Source: Flavobacterium zepuense (GTDB lineage: Bacteria > Bacteroidota > Bacteroidia > Flavobacteriales > Flavobacteriaceae). From it: a stretch of 64,000 bases of DNA. Below, one piece after another: positions 37,130-45,752 of the stretch. Position 1 is the stretch's first letter. The number at the start of each line of letters is the position of its first letter. A program made the translations under genes and the position numbers. The notes beneath the pieces are model-generated. The model worked only from the letters and a program-made list of their open reading frames with translations, was not told the origin of the DNA and did no database searches. The DNA lies in NCBI RefSeq assembly GCF_007097145.1, contig NZ_VJVZ01000001.1, positions 1 to 64,000 on the forward strand, written 5' to 3'.

Positions 37130-38200
37130 ATGGCACATAATCTGAATTTCAACGAGCATACAGGACGCTATTCTTTCTTTAGCGTAAAAGAAAAAGCATG
37201 GCACAACTTGGGGCAAATCGTAACCGAGTACCCCACAAGTGCCGAGGCGATAAAACATGCAGGGCTGGACTACGAGGTAGCTAAAGCACCGCTGTACACC
37301 AAAGGCTCCGATATTATACAAACCGCAAGCGGCTTGGAGACAGGTGGCGAGGTAGCCGTACCGAATTATTTTGCTAACGTGCGCACCGACAACAATGCCG
37401 TACTCGGTGTGGTGGGCAGGGATTACCATATTGTGCAGAACAGGGATGCCTTTGCCTTCTTTGACGCTATCGTAGGTGGTGGGGATGGCATCCTGTACGA
37501 GACGGCAGGGGCGTTAGGCAATGGGGAACGTATTTTCATAACTGCCAAACTGCCGGGCTATATCCGTGTAGGCAATGGCGAGGACGTAACCGAAAAATAC
37601 ATATTCCTGACCACCTCCCATGATGGAAGCGGAAGCATAACCGCAGCATTTACGCCCATCAGGGTTGTCTGTCAAAATACCGTTAATGCGGCCTTGCGAA
37701 ACATGAGCAACGTAGTACGCATCAAGCATACGGCAGGGGCAAAACAGCGTTTGGAAGATGCCCATAAAGTTATGGGACTGGCCAATACCCTGAGCAGCCA
37801 GTTAGAGGGAATTTTTAATGACTGGGCTACAGTTAAGGTTACGGATAACGAAGTAAAAAAACTCATTCAGCTTGCCCTCTGCCCTAACAAGGAAACCTTT
37901 GACCTTTTGAAAAAAGGTGCGGAAGATGAATTATCCACCGTATTCAAAAATACGGTGGATGAAGCCTTCGCCTACGCCATGATAAGCGATACCCAACAAA
38001 TGGAAACGACAAAAGGGACATTATTCGGGGCATACAATGCCGTGACAGGGTACTACCAAAATGTACGCAATTACAAGGATGACGAAGCCAAACTGCAATC
38101 CATCATCATGGGTGGTACGGCGCAGGGAAAGGCTCAAAAAGCTTTTGAACTGTGCAGCAGCTTTGCCAAAGATGGTAACGGCATCCTATTACTGAATTAA
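37130..38200 (+). CDS. DUF932 domain protein
   Basis: A 356-residue protein with NEHTGRYSFFSVKEKAWHNLGQ at the start and PNYFANVRTDNNAVLGVVGRDYHIVQNRDAFAFFDAIVG, the pattern of DUF932 (phage/plasmid-like protein TIGR03299). The stretch FTPIRVVCQNTVNAAL also fits. The family is typical of plasmids, phages and integrative elements and has no proven activity. It lies between ssb and the PRTRC genes. Confidence 0.9.
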   Translation: MAHNLNFNEHTGRYSFFSVKEKAWHNLGQIVTEYPTSAEAIKHAGLDYEVAKAPLYTKGSDIIQTASGLETGGEVAVPNYFANVRTDNNAVLGVVGRDYHIVQNRDAFAFFDAIVGGGDGILYETAGALGNGERIFITAKLPGYIRVGNGEDVTEKYIFLTTSHDGSGSITAAFTPIRVVCQNTVNAALRNMSNVVRIKHTAGAKQRLEDAHKVMGLANTLSSQLEGIFNDWATVKVTDNEVKKLIQLALCPNKETFDLLKKGAEDELSTVFKNTVDEAFAYAMISDTQQMETTKGTLFGAYNAVTGYYQNVRNYKDDEAKLQSIIMGGTAQGKAQKAFELCSSFAKDGNGILLLN

Positions 38201-38216
38201 ATCATATAAGCTAACA

Positions 38217-38239
38217 GGGACAGGCAGTTAGCCTGTCCC
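38217..38239 (+). other. Nine-base-pair stem-loop between DUF932 and the next gene
   Basis: GGGACAGGC pairs with GCCTGTCCC across a five-base loop. There is no T-tract after it, so it looks like an mRNA-stabilising or processing hairpin, or a partial attenuator, rather than a full terminator. Confidence 0.6.
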
Positions 38240-38256
38240 ATAATACACTATACGCC

Positions 38257-38634
38257 ATGAAAACATTTAAGCACCTGAATAACGTCGAAAAAGCAAAGTT
38301 GCTTTTTGGGCTATTTCCCGACGAAGTGCCTGCCTATATCGAAACCATGCAGGGCATGTCACTTGCCATTGAGGAAAATGAAACAGAATACCGTGCAAAG
38401 TGGGATAACGCATTTTTTGACTTTGATTTTTGGCTGCGCCTTGTACAGCATGGCCATGACATCATAAAGCAGTACGGGAAAAAACTCTACCACAACCAAA
38501 GGCTGTTTACCGACCAGTTATTTGACGGGTATCAGGCGCTATATTCCATCCATTGCCTCAGGGGCTATACCACAAAAAGGCGACTGGAGAACATGGACTT
38601 TTATAAAGCATTTGACTTGTTTTTTTCAATTTAA
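38257..38634 (+). CDS. Hypothetical protein of the PRTRC element
   Basis: A 125-residue soluble protein, mainly helical and rich in aromatic residues, with no recognised domain. Its position between DUF932 and PRTRC genes and its codon use, like that of the flanking genes, support a real gene. It starts 18 bases after the stem-loop. Confidence 0.6.
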   Translation: MKTFKHLNNVEKAKLLFGLFPDEVPAYIETMQGMSLAIEENETEYRAKWDNAFFDFDFWLRLVQHGHDIIKQYGKKLYHNQRLFTDQLFDGYQALYSIHCLRGYTTKRRLENMDFYKAFDLFFSI

Positions 38635-38646
38635 ACCCTATTTATC

Positions 38647-38886
38647 ATGGAAACAATAACAGCATTTATAACAGCGCACCCTAAAAGCCTAAGCCTTTTG
38701 GCTATCGGCATTGTGATACGCCTGTGGGTAAACAGCCGCAGGTTCTACCGCAGGGGCTTGGGCGGTATGCAGCATTTCAGCAGCTACGGCAAGGCATTAT
38801 TTACCACCCTTTTTGAAAAGGCACTGATGCTCGCATCATTTCTTCTCATTGTAGCTGCTATCCTTTTATTCATTACAGGACATTAA
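38647..38886 (+). CDS. Small membrane protein of the PRTRC element
   Basis: A 79-residue protein with two hydrophobic segments (LSLLAIGIVIRLWV and ALMLASFLLIVAAILLFI) separated by a basic loop. No family is recognised. It is twelve bases after the previous gene and ten before the PRTRC E gene. Confidence 0.6.
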   Translation: METITAFITAHPKSLSLLAIGIVIRLWVNSRRFYRRGLGGMQHFSSYGKALFTTLFEKALMLASFLLIVAAILLFITGH

Positions 38887-38896
38887 ACACAAGATT

Positions 38897-39427
38897 ATGG
38901 AAACGAACTTTTTTCAATCCATTGCAGCCCTACAGGTTCAGGGCGGGTGGAATATCAATATTACAAGTGAAAACACAGAAAGGCTGATTGTTTCGGTACT
39001 TTTTTACGACGATAAGGTTGGCGACGATGCGCGAAAAAAAGTACCGCCCATCATCTTAAGGGGTACGGTTGCCGAACTGGACGAGGGATTTTTTAATGCC
39101 GTCGCCAATCCCGTGCAACAAACCGCAGCCCTGTTTACTAATATGGAAAGTTACCTGAAACAGCGGGAACAGGCAAAACAAGCCTCGCAGATGGAAAAAG
39201 AAAAGGCAGCTAAGGCGGATAAGGACAAGACCGACAAGCAGAAAAAATATGAGGAAGCCCTGAAAAAGGTGGACGAACTCGAAGCGGAGGGCAAATATAA
39301 AGAGGCGTGGATGAAAGTGCCATCCCCGCAGGATTATCCCGACGAGGCTGAAACCCTGTGCAGCCGTAAGGCAGCACTTTCAGCACAATTCGCACCCGAT
39401 TTATTTAACGAACCAAAATCTGAATAG
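38897..39427 (+). CDS. PRTRC system protein E
   Basis: A 176-residue protein. The first 100 residues (FQSIAALQVQGGWNINITSENTERLIVSVLF, then PPIILRGTVAELDEGFF) match the PRTRC system protein E start as I know it. The rest is a Lys/Glu/Ala-rich coiled coil (MEKEKAAKADKDKTDKQKKYEEAL). PRTRC means ParB-related, ThiF-related cassette, a conserved set of plasmid and element genes of unknown function. The next gene starts two bases after its stop codon. Confidence 0.8.
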   Translation: METNFFQSIAALQVQGGWNINITSENTERLIVSVLFYDDKVGDDARKKVPPIILRGTVAELDEGFFNAVANPVQQTAALFTNMESYLKQREQAKQASQMEKEKAAKADKDKTDKQKKYEEALKKVDELEAEGKYKEAWMKVPSPQDYPDEAETLCSRKAALSAQFAPDLFNEPKSE

Positions 39428-39429
39428 CC

Positions 39430-39648
39430 ATGTTAGTAGCCACGCAATTACAAAGGGTATTTTCCTTCAAGGATAAAGGGCAGGACATTGAACTTGCCGA
39501 CCCGTCAGGGGCTTTTAGTCCTGAGGCAGTACTGAATTTCTATGCCCAGACCTACCCCATACTCACTACCGCCACCATACAGGGGCCTGAAATTAACAAT
39601 GACCAGGTGCAGTATAAATTCATAACCCAACTCGGCACAAAAGGATAA
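39430..39648 (+). CDS. PRTRC system protein C
   Basis: A 72-residue protein of the ubiquitin-like beta-grasp type expected for PRTRC C (LQRVFSFKDKGQDIELADPSGAFSPEAVLNFYAQTYPILTTATI). In the cassette a small ubiquitin-like protein accompanies a ThiF/E1-like enzyme, and that partner is found in this window at 41500. It ends in LGTKG, a Gly-terminating tail that could be a substrate for adenylation by the E1-like enzyme, although a GG is not present. Confidence 0.8.
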   Translation: MLVATQLQRVFSFKDKGQDIELADPSGAFSPEAVLNFYAQTYPILTTATIQGPEINNDQVQYKFITQLGTKG

Positions 39649-39651
39649 ACC

Positions 39652-39828
39652 ATGAAAACGAAATTAGTAACAGGGCGTATTACCCCGCCCCAAAAAGAAA
39701 CCCAATGGAAACTTTATCAGCAAATAGGCACATTCGTAAAAGACCAGAACAGGCTACCCGATGCGCAGGAAGTACAGGGCAACAAGGCAGCGGCTGCCCC
39801 GCCCCACTTACTGCCGATGGTTTTTTAA
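39652..39828 (+). CDS. Small open frame, possibly the true N-terminus of PRTRC protein F
   Basis: A 58-codon frame starting three bases after the PRTRC C stop codon and reading KTKLVTGRITPPQKETQWKLYQ at its start. Composition is protein-like. It ends in a run of six T bases (39821-39826) directly where the downstream frame continues with FLRHQFLPLYEASEE. One extra T would join both frames into a protein of about 377 residues. Either it is an independent small gene, or the true start of protein F with a frameshift at the T-run. Confidence 0.5.
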   Translation: MKTKLVTGRITPPQKETQWKLYQQIGTFVKDQNRLPDAQEVQGNKAAAAPPHLLPMVF

Positions 39829-40784
39829 GGCATCAGTTCCTGCCCCTGTATGAAGCCTCAGAGGAGACACCCGCCCAAACGAGTGCAGAGCATCAGTTTT
39901 TTCGCTGCCTGTCAACCCTTGCCAAGTCGAAAGGCTTTATCGCGGAGGACTTTAATGATAAAGCCTATCCCTACAACATTTTACTTGCGTATGATAATGC
40001 GCAAAGGCAACTGCGCAATTCAGGGCAGGATGCAGCACTATCCATCATACAGGACGGTACGGGAAAATTGCAACTGCAAGTAAATAATTCGTACGCTACA
40101 GGCAGGACATTGCACTATATCCCGGTACTACCCCTATACCGGCTCTTGCAGGATTCAGCGCAGCGGCAGACCGCAGAATTGCTTCTATCCGTATTTGCTT
40201 ACCTCTACCACGTAGCCCGATTGCCTTTTTATACCGAAGAGGACAGTTACCTCTTCGGGTATTACGAGTGCCTTAAAGAATGGTATGAAGAGGGTGATGA
40301 ACAGGAAAACAGCCTTACAGGCGAAACCACCACTGCTTTAAAAAATGGCGAAGCCGTACTGGAGCAGGTTTTTGACCTGCGCCATCTTGATAGCTTTGCA
40401 GCGCGTGTTGCAAGTTTTGAAACAGGCGGCTATCTCAATTGGTCGTGCCTGAATGTAGCTAAAAAGGCGTTGGCACTCTTTCAGGAGTATCCCGACCAAA
40501 ACATTTTCCGCAACATGGTTTGCGATGAACCTGAAGATGTGGACGAACCGATTGTAGAGGCTTTCCAGTACATCTCCTTTATCTCTGATACCTCAGGCAG
40601 CCTGTTCGAGCAGGTAACCCTGATGCTCAACGATGCATTCAACGAATGCTGCGAGATGGAACAACCCGCATTAATCGAGGTTTTCGATACCGAAGGTATC
40701 CCTGAGGGAAAAGGGCTTGATTTTGAGTACAGGCTCTTTGCGCTGCTGAATGATTTATGTACCCTTTTAAATGAACTCCCATGA
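39705..40784 (+). CDS. PRTRC system protein F (5' part uncertain)
   Basis: A frame of 359 codons. From about codon 40 onwards it has the expected Bacteroidota protein F features (HQFFRCLSTLAKSKGF, LHYIPVLPLYRLLQD and LFGYYECLKEWYEEGDEQE). The first 38 codons (Arg- and Gly-rich) look like noise, since they overlap the preceding small frame in another register. The true start is probably that frame, with a slip at the T-run, so the gene may be 39652-40784 with a frameshift. Function is unknown. Confidence 0.65.
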   Translation: METLSANRHIRKRPEQATRCAGSTGQQGSGCPAPLTADGFLRHQFLPLYEASEETPAQTSAEHQFFRCLSTLAKSKGFIAEDFNDKAYPYNILLAYDNAQRQLRNSGQDAALSIIQDGTGKLQLQVNNSYATGRTLHYIPVLPLYRLLQDSAQRQTAELLLSVFAYLYHVARLPFYTEEDSYLFGYYECLKEWYEEGDEQENSLTGETTTALKNGEAVLEQVFDLRHLDSFAARVASFETGGYLNWSCLNVAKKALALFQEYPDQNIFRNMVCDEPEDVDEPIVEAFQYISFISDTSGSLFEQVTLMLNDAFNECCEMEQPALIEVFDTEGIPEGKGLDFEYRLFALLNDLCTLLNELP

Positions 40785-41503
40785 AAAATATAACAGAGAA
40801 TTTCGGCACATTATACCGTCCCGTAAAAGCTTTTGTGGTTTATGAAAACAAACAAAGTGATGTGGTTAACACTATGTATGTGGAAGGCTATGATATGGAC
40901 AGTAACGGCTACCCGATTAATGCGCACCCATTAAGCCTAACCGAAAGCAGCCAACTGGCGAATGCCTTGGATGCATCATCGGAATTAAAGCGAAACTTTC
41001 TAAAGCCTAAAGGCTTACTGCCCAAGAACGTATTGTACATCAACCCTGACCATAAGGGTTTTGCACTGTGGCATACCCCTAAACAATACACAAACTTATA
41101 TTTCGAGGAGGCGCTGACCATCCCAAGTGGAAAAGTAGCCATACCCGCACTATTGTGGAAAGCATCAAAGACCACCCTTAAAATATTTGCCTTAGCCGAT
41201 GATACCGCTATCAACGAACAGACCCCGCTCTACAAAGCGCCCTTTTTCAACATCCATGACGATGGGCGGGTTTGCATGGGCACAGTTAAGGTTGCCATTC
41301 AAACCGATTGCATGTTAGAGGAATTCATTGAGCAATGGCAGCGGTATTTTTTTGAAAGCTATTTCAGCCATGTTATTGGTGGGCAAAGCCCCGTCAAGGG
41401 CAATATCATACAATTGTGGCAAAGCTTGGCGGGGACAAAAAAACAGTTCCCCACCAAAGCCCTCATTAAAAAAGGTATAACACTTAAACAATTACTGCAA
41501 TGA
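40781..41503 (+). CDS. PRTRC system protein B
   Basis: A 240-residue protein overlapping the F gene by four bases. It contains FLKPKGLLPKNVLYINPDHKGFALWHTPKQYTNLYF and KAPFFNIHDDGRVCMGTV, which match the PRTRC B family (a predicted E2/JAB-linked partner without recognised catalytic residues). It overlaps the ThiF gene by four bases, so expression of B and ThiF is coupled. Confidence 0.82.
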   Translation: MKNITENFGTLYRPVKAFVVYENKQSDVVNTMYVEGYDMDSNGYPINAHPLSLTESSQLANALDASSELKRNFLKPKGLLPKNVLYINPDHKGFALWHTPKQYTNLYFEEALTIPSGKVAIPALLWKASKTTLKIFALADDTAINEQTPLYKAPFFNIHDDGRVCMGTVKVAIQTDCMLEEFIEQWQRYFFESYFSHVIGGQSPVKGNIIQLWQSLAGTKKQFPTKALIKKGITLKQLLQ

Positions 41504-42303
41504 ATACGCTACCTCCAATCCATTATACCGATAATTATTTGCTGAACCCGACCAACCCGATACTGGTAAACCTTATCGGGGCAGGTGGAACAGGCTCTCA
41601 TATGCTTACCGCACTTGCAAAAATAAACTGTAGCCTCATTGAACTGGGACACCCAGGCTTACAGGTCTACTTATATGATGATGATGTGGTAACCGAGGCG
41701 AATAAAGGCAGGCAGCTTTTTGCAGCTACCGAAATTGGTTTACATAAATCCGTAGCATTGATAAATAGGGTCAACCGATTTTTTGGCACCAACTGGAAAG
41801 CTGTCACCAAGCCTTTTCAAAGAAAGAAAATGCGCAACCTGCCGATGCGTGGCAGGGCAAATATCTATATTTCCTGTGTCGATACCGTATCGGCACGCTT
41901 TGACATTGCGGAGGCTTTATCCAATTTAGACGCTAATAACACTTTTGACAATATTAAGCCACTCTATTGGATGGACATGGGCAATGCCCGTAAGTCAGGT
42001 CAGGTTATACTATCGACCATTTACCGTGTTAAACAGCCAGATTCGCAAAAGTACAGGGCGATTTCTTACTTACCTTTTGTTACTGAAGAATTCGCAGAAC
42101 AGCTATTGGCAGAAGCGGACAACAGTGAACCGAGTTGTTCTCTGGCTGAAGCACTTTTAAAACAGGATTTGTTTATAAACCCCGCACTGGCGGATTTGGG
42201 CGGCTCGCTGTTGTGGAGTTTGTTCCGTGAAGGGATGACTGTATACAGGGGTTTTTTCCTGAATCTTGCCAATTTTAAATCTGAACCTATAGCGGTGGGC
42301 TAA
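41500..42303 (+). CDS. PRTRC system ThiF/E1-like protein
   Basis: A 267-residue protein with the Rossmann nucleotide-binding motif NLIGAGGTGSHML, the DDDVVTEANKGRQLF segment typical of E1/ThiF adenylating enzymes, and CVDTVSARFD. It should activate the C-terminus of a ubiquitin-like protein, for which the PRTRC C protein is a candidate. No C-terminal catalytic Cys domain is apparent. It is the last gene of the PRTRC operon and is followed by two hairpin terminators. ParB-related and D components were not seen in the window. Confidence 0.85.
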   Translation: MNTLPPIHYTDNYLLNPTNPILVNLIGAGGTGSHMLTALAKINCSLIELGHPGLQVYLYDDDVVTEANKGRQLFAATEIGLHKSVALINRVNRFFGTNWKAVTKPFQRKKMRNLPMRGRANIYISCVDTVSARFDIAEALSNLDANNTFDNIKPLYWMDMGNARKSGQVILSTIYRVKQPDSQKYRAISYLPFVTEEFAEQLLAEADNSEPSCSLAEALLKQDLFINPALADLGGSLLWSLFREGMTVYRGFFLNLANFKSEPIAVG

Positions 42304-42310
42304 CGCCCGC

Positions 42311-42351
42311 CGCCCCGCAATTGGCTTCCTTCGTCAGGGAATTGCGGGGCG
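42311..42351 (+). terminator. GC-rich hairpin at the end of the PRTRC operon
   Basis: CGCCCCGCAATT pairs with AATTGCGGGGCG in a twelve-base stem. No T-tract follows directly, so it acts with the next hairpin. Confidence 0.7.
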
Positions 42352-42362
42352 CTCAAAGCGGT

Positions 42363-42413
42363 GCAGCCGCCAACCCGAACTTCCCAGTTCAGGTTGGTAG
42401 CTGCTTTTTTTTT
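42363..42413 (+). terminator. Rho-independent terminator of the PRTRC operon
   Basis: GCAGC and CAACCCGAAC pair with GTTCAGGTTG and GCTGC to form an imperfect stem, followed by a run of nine T bases at 42405-42413. It separates the PRTRC module from the Pycsar genes. Confidence 0.75.
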
Positions 42414-42483
42414 AGTGTAATATTGAATGACAAAGGTTGTGCTTAATTATATTGTATCTTTAATGCATACGTAACCTAAAGCC

Positions 42484-42996
42484 ATGTACGAACCAAAACA
42501 CTCCGAAAAATATTGGGAAATTTTACAGCTAAACATAGAATGGCTGCGCTTTTCCGAAACAAAAGCAACATTAGTACTAACTGTATACGGAATTATATTT
42601 ACTATTGCTTACTCTAATTCCAGTTCCGTTTTTGATGCCGTTAAATCTTCCGGCTGGCTTCTATTCCTGATTTTCTTATATGGCGCATTCAGCTTAACAT
42701 CCGTCGTTTTTGCTTTTTTGTCCGTCAACCCCGTCCTTAGGAACGACACCTCCACTTCAATTATATATTTTGGTCATATCTACAAAGACCTTTCTAAAGC
42801 TGCTTATAAAACACGCGCACAGGCTATCATTGACGATGAAGACAAATTAACCGATGAAATAACTGAACAGATTCATGTTATATCTAAAATCGCCTGGCTT
42901 AAATACCGGAGCGTTGGCTGGTCGTTACGTTTCTTTATTGGAAGCCTTGTCATCCTTATTCTATCTGTCTTTTCATACCTTATAAATAATCTATAG
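42484..42996 (+). CDS. Pycsar-type transmembrane effector (PycTM, DUF5706-like)
   Basis: A 170-residue protein with two close membrane segments (KATLVLTVYGIIFTIAYS and GWLLFLIFLYGAFSLTSVVFAFL), a cytoplasmic stretch of about 60 residues and a third C-terminal segment (FFIGSLVILILSVFSYLI). The leading motif FSETKATLVLTVYGIIF, with KA at the start of the first helix, is the pattern of the DUF5706 PycTM family. In Pycsar immunity the effector binds cCMP or cUMP made by the partner cyclase and damages the membrane to stop phage growth. The cyclase gene follows after 45 bases. The gene order effector-cyclase is frequent. Confidence 0.75.
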   Translation: MYEPKHSEKYWEILQLNIEWLRFSETKATLVLTVYGIIFTIAYSNSSSVFDAVKSSGWLLFLIFLYGAFSLTSVVFAFLSVNPVLRNDTSTSIIYFGHIYKDLSKAAYKTRAQAIIDDEDKLTDEITEQIHVISKIAWLKYRSVGWSLRFFIGSLVILILSVFSYLINNL

Positions 42997-43041
42997 CATG
43001 ATAAACGATGAACTAATATGTAAATCAGTAATCTAACTTAA

Positions 43042-44046
43042 ATGGCTGAAAAATCTATTATAGCAGAAATCGAAACTGATGTCGCCGACGTATTAAATAC
43101 CCAGTTTGTCTATACAGGAACGGGTGATGTTCCAAGTTTTAACGATCCGGGGTTAAGCTACGAACGAACGAAGGAAAAGAAGGGCAAAATTTTGGAAACC
43201 TGTGTTTTGTACGTAGACATTAGAAATTCCGTTGCTCTTACTGAAAAACACAAGTCTATTACAATGGGTAAAATTTATACTGCATTTACCAAAGCAGTCA
43301 TTAAAGCAGGCAGGCATCATGGCGGGCATACGAGAAATATTATCGGCGACCGTGTTATGATTGTCTTTCCAAAATCCAACTGTTTTACAAATGCTGTGAA
43401 GTGTGCAATTACAATTAACCACATTACACGTAAAATCTTGAACATTAAGTTTGCTAATGTTGATTTTAAATGCGGCATTGGGATTGATTACGGTGAATTA
43501 AAGGTTATTAAAGTTGGCATACAACGTAACGGTACCGAGGGACCGCAAAATAAAGGTTTGATTTGGGCTGGCTACCCAGCCAATATAGCATCCCGACTAA
43601 CCGACATGGGGCACAAAGAAATTATGCAGACTTATTACAAGGTTGTAAGAAACCCAATAAATCCTAGAGCGATAAGATCAATATTCCCTCTATTTGATTT
43701 TCCTGGCATAGCCAACATGGGGAGCTATGATCCATCTGCACCATTTTATCTTTCTACAACAGAAACCGTTGAAATGTCAGAATCTGAATTTGCTAGCAGT
43801 TTTACCATGCATTCAAATGGCAATGGATATTATAACTCTGGAGGCAAAATGATTTCATTTGAGCGATTAGAACGAAAAATTATTTATCCCTCAATTTTGC
43901 TTACAGAAAAAGTATACAATGGATTATTGGCAGAAAATCCTTCTGCTGCGATTACTAAAGCACATTTTTGGATGGAGCAAAAGCAAAAAATTAAAAATGT
44001 CGATGGTAAAGTGTATGGCACTGACTTGATTTGGAAATTTGAATAA
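43042..44046 (+). CDS. Class III nucleotide cyclase, Pycsar PycC-like
   Basis: A 334-residue soluble protein with one class III cyclase domain. Metal-binding Asp residues are D59 in VLYVDIRNSV and D103 in NIIGDRVMIVF. The 45 bases before it and the DUF5706 effector upstream are the typical Pycsar arrangement, so it probably makes a pyrimidine cyclic nucleotide (cUMP or cCMP) on infection. Substrate cannot be decided by reading alone. The C-terminal about 140 residues are not recognised and may help sense infection. Lower GC than the PRTRC genes agrees with separate acquisition. Confidence 0.75.
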   Translation: MAEKSIIAEIETDVADVLNTQFVYTGTGDVPSFNDPGLSYERTKEKKGKILETCVLYVDIRNSVALTEKHKSITMGKIYTAFTKAVIKAGRHHGGHTRNIIGDRVMIVFPKSNCFTNAVKCAITINHITRKILNIKFANVDFKCGIGIDYGELKVIKVGIQRNGTEGPQNKGLIWAGYPANIASRLTDMGHKEIMQTYYKVVRNPINPRAIRSIFPLFDFPGIANMGSYDPSAPFYLSTTETVEMSESEFASSFTMHSNGNGYYNSGGKMISFERLERKIIYPSILLTEKVYNGLLAENPSAAITKAHFWMEQKQKIKNVDGKVYGTDLIWKFE

Positions 44047-44127
44047 TAGAAAAAATCATTTGTGTAAATTTATTGTTATTTAAATGGAGATTTTTTAGAA
44101 TAAAATCAACAACCTAAACATACTATT

Positions 44128-45036
44128 ATGACATCCCCTGACTTTGGAAGCCATTGGCCGCTTCATTCTTTTCAGCATTTTGCAATTACTGAGTGTGAAA
44201 AATCAAGCTATATCGTAGAAACTGGTAGCTCATTTCAAATCAATGGAATAATAAAAAATAATTTTGATGAAACTGGAACTACTTACATTGTCATAAAGTT
44301 AGCTTTCGCAGAAAATCAACACGCTGAAGTATTATTTGACTCAGACCGGGATTTTACCAATGGACAAAAGCAATCTTTACGATTTGAAGTTGCTCAGAAT
44401 TCCGAACGACACTTCAGCATTAATATACCAGTTGACCGCGAATGCGTTTTGGGAACATTAGACATGAGATTAGAATTATGGTCACCAGGAAGACTTAGAT
44501 ATCCTGCCCAGTCGCTTGATACCGTCGCCTTATTTTATAGATCGCCATGGGGGAATGGAATAGATTTAATTAGTCCGGATCATCTAATTGCTAAAGCTTT
44601 CTTCTCATATTCTTGGCATTCACCCGAACATCTAAAGTGGATAAATGAACTCGCCCAAGAATTAGCGTTAAGGCAAATACGCGTCATAATGGATCGTAAT
44701 TCAGTCGAATTCGGGCAGGAACTTACTGAGTTTATGGAGAAGGCTGTAAGCATTCCTGTAATTATAGCAATTTGTTCAAGTTCTTATACAAAAAAGGCCA
44801 ACGACAGAAAAACTTCACCATCAGGTGCAGGATATGAAGCTTCCTTGCTTTCGAATCAAATTTTGAAGGGACGTTTTAAAGGACAAATTATTCCCGTAAT
44901 AAGAGACAACCCTTCCAAAGAGCTTCCTGATTTTTTTAATTCAGCCCTATATCTTAATATGGATGTGGAGCATTGGAAAGCTAAACCTCTGACCGACCTG
45001 GCCGACAAAATCATAAAAAACAACCATCTAACGTGA
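44128..45036 (+). CDS. TIR-domain protein with an N-terminal beta-sandwich, possible second effector
   Basis: A 302-residue protein. Residues about 1-150 are strand-rich (FQINGIIKNNFDETGTTYIVIKL, ECVLGTLDMRLELWSPG) and look like an Ig-like or Wzt-C-like binding domain. From about 155 on there is a TIR/SEFIR-type domain: AFFSYSWHSPEH, IRVIMDRNSVEFGQELTEFMEKAV, VPVIIAICSSSY-type strand and GQIIPVIRDN. TIR domains in defence hydrolyse NAD. It is 81 bases after the cyclase gene and may belong to the Pycsar locus or be an independent TIR defence gene. Known PycTIR proteins have a different N-terminal ligand-binding domain. Confidence 0.65.
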   Translation: MTSPDFGSHWPLHSFQHFAITECEKSSYIVETGSSFQINGIIKNNFDETGTTYIVIKLAFAENQHAEVLFDSDRDFTNGQKQSLRFEVAQNSERHFSINIPVDRECVLGTLDMRLELWSPGRLRYPAQSLDTVALFYRSPWGNGIDLISPDHLIAKAFFSYSWHSPEHLKWINELAQELALRQIRVIMDRNSVEFGQELTEFMEKAVSIPVIIAICSSSYTKKANDRKTSPSGAGYEASLLSNQILKGRFKGQIIPVIRDNPSKELPDFFNSALYLNMDVEHWKAKPLTDLADKIIKNNHLT

Positions 45037-45305
45037 TGACGAATAGGACAAGGGATATTTTATAGCCAAATTTTTTAACAGGCATGTTGGCAGCCCTTCG
45101 TCGCTCAATCGGGTTTCTTAGTAAGGATAATTGTGGGACGCTTATTATTGATGCTCGATGCTACATTCCAAGGATTGGCACATCGCCGATTTTCATTAGA
45201 GTTCGATTACAATTTGCTAATTTTTTAAATGATATAGACCTTGTTAAGTACCGTAAGGCTATTAATTGTATTTTTACAAGACATATTATTATCCAAACCT
45301 TCATC

Positions 45306-45752
45306 ATGAATTTTCTTCTATTCTCCGGACCCACTGCTGCTGGTAAAACACCATCCATAGCACGTTACAAAGATTATCTGGCAGCAACTTATGCTGTTAG
45401 TAGTTTCACCAAGATGGGTGAGGATTTCCATTGTCTTCTAATCGCACATGATCGAAAAATAATCTTTTGGTCAGCTACGGATACTCCCAAATTAATCGAC
45501 GATCTGGTTGCATTCATCAAACTGTATCCTGATGCAGAAGCAGTTGTTACCTCTTGCAGAAGCTACGATGTTTGGCCGAGACAATATCAGTTTGAGCAAT
45601 TAAAGCTCAATGATCCCTCCAATACTTTTTTTGAGATACCAATGGGACGCCAAATCACCGGAGTTCACAGGCGTAGAAGCCTGGGCTGGTACTTAGCGTC
45701 CATATTGCAAATAGCAACTATAGTGGGTGATCAGGTTCCGTTCAAATTTTAA
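45306..45752 (+). CDS. Small P-loop-like hypothetical protein
   Basis: A 148-residue protein when started at ATG 45306. The frame is open from 45084, but the upstream codons read like non-coding DNA, and the ATG begins MNFLLFSGPTAAGKTPSIARY, a strand followed by a Walker A-like loop (GPTAAGKT). The downstream sequence has no Walker B that I can identify. Function is unknown. It sits among defence genes and could be a small kinase-like or nucleotide-binding accessory. Confidence 0.5.
   Translation: MNFLLFSGPTAAGKTPSIARYKDYLAATYAVSSFTKMGEDFHCLLIAHDRKIIFWSATDTPKLIDDLVAFIKLYPDAEAVVTSCRSYDVWPRQYQFEQLKLNDPSNTFFEIPMGRQITGVHRRRSLGWYLASILQIATIVGDQVPFKF

Noticed and set aside
44128..45036. Direct naming of the TIR protein as PycTIR
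   Set aside because: The N-terminal domain is a strand-rich sandwich unlike the ligand-binding domain I know for PycTIR, so only a possible second effector is claimed.
45084..45305. N-terminal extension of the P-loop-like protein
   Set aside because: The codons read like non-coding sequence, and the strand plus Walker-like loop begins at the ATG at 45306.
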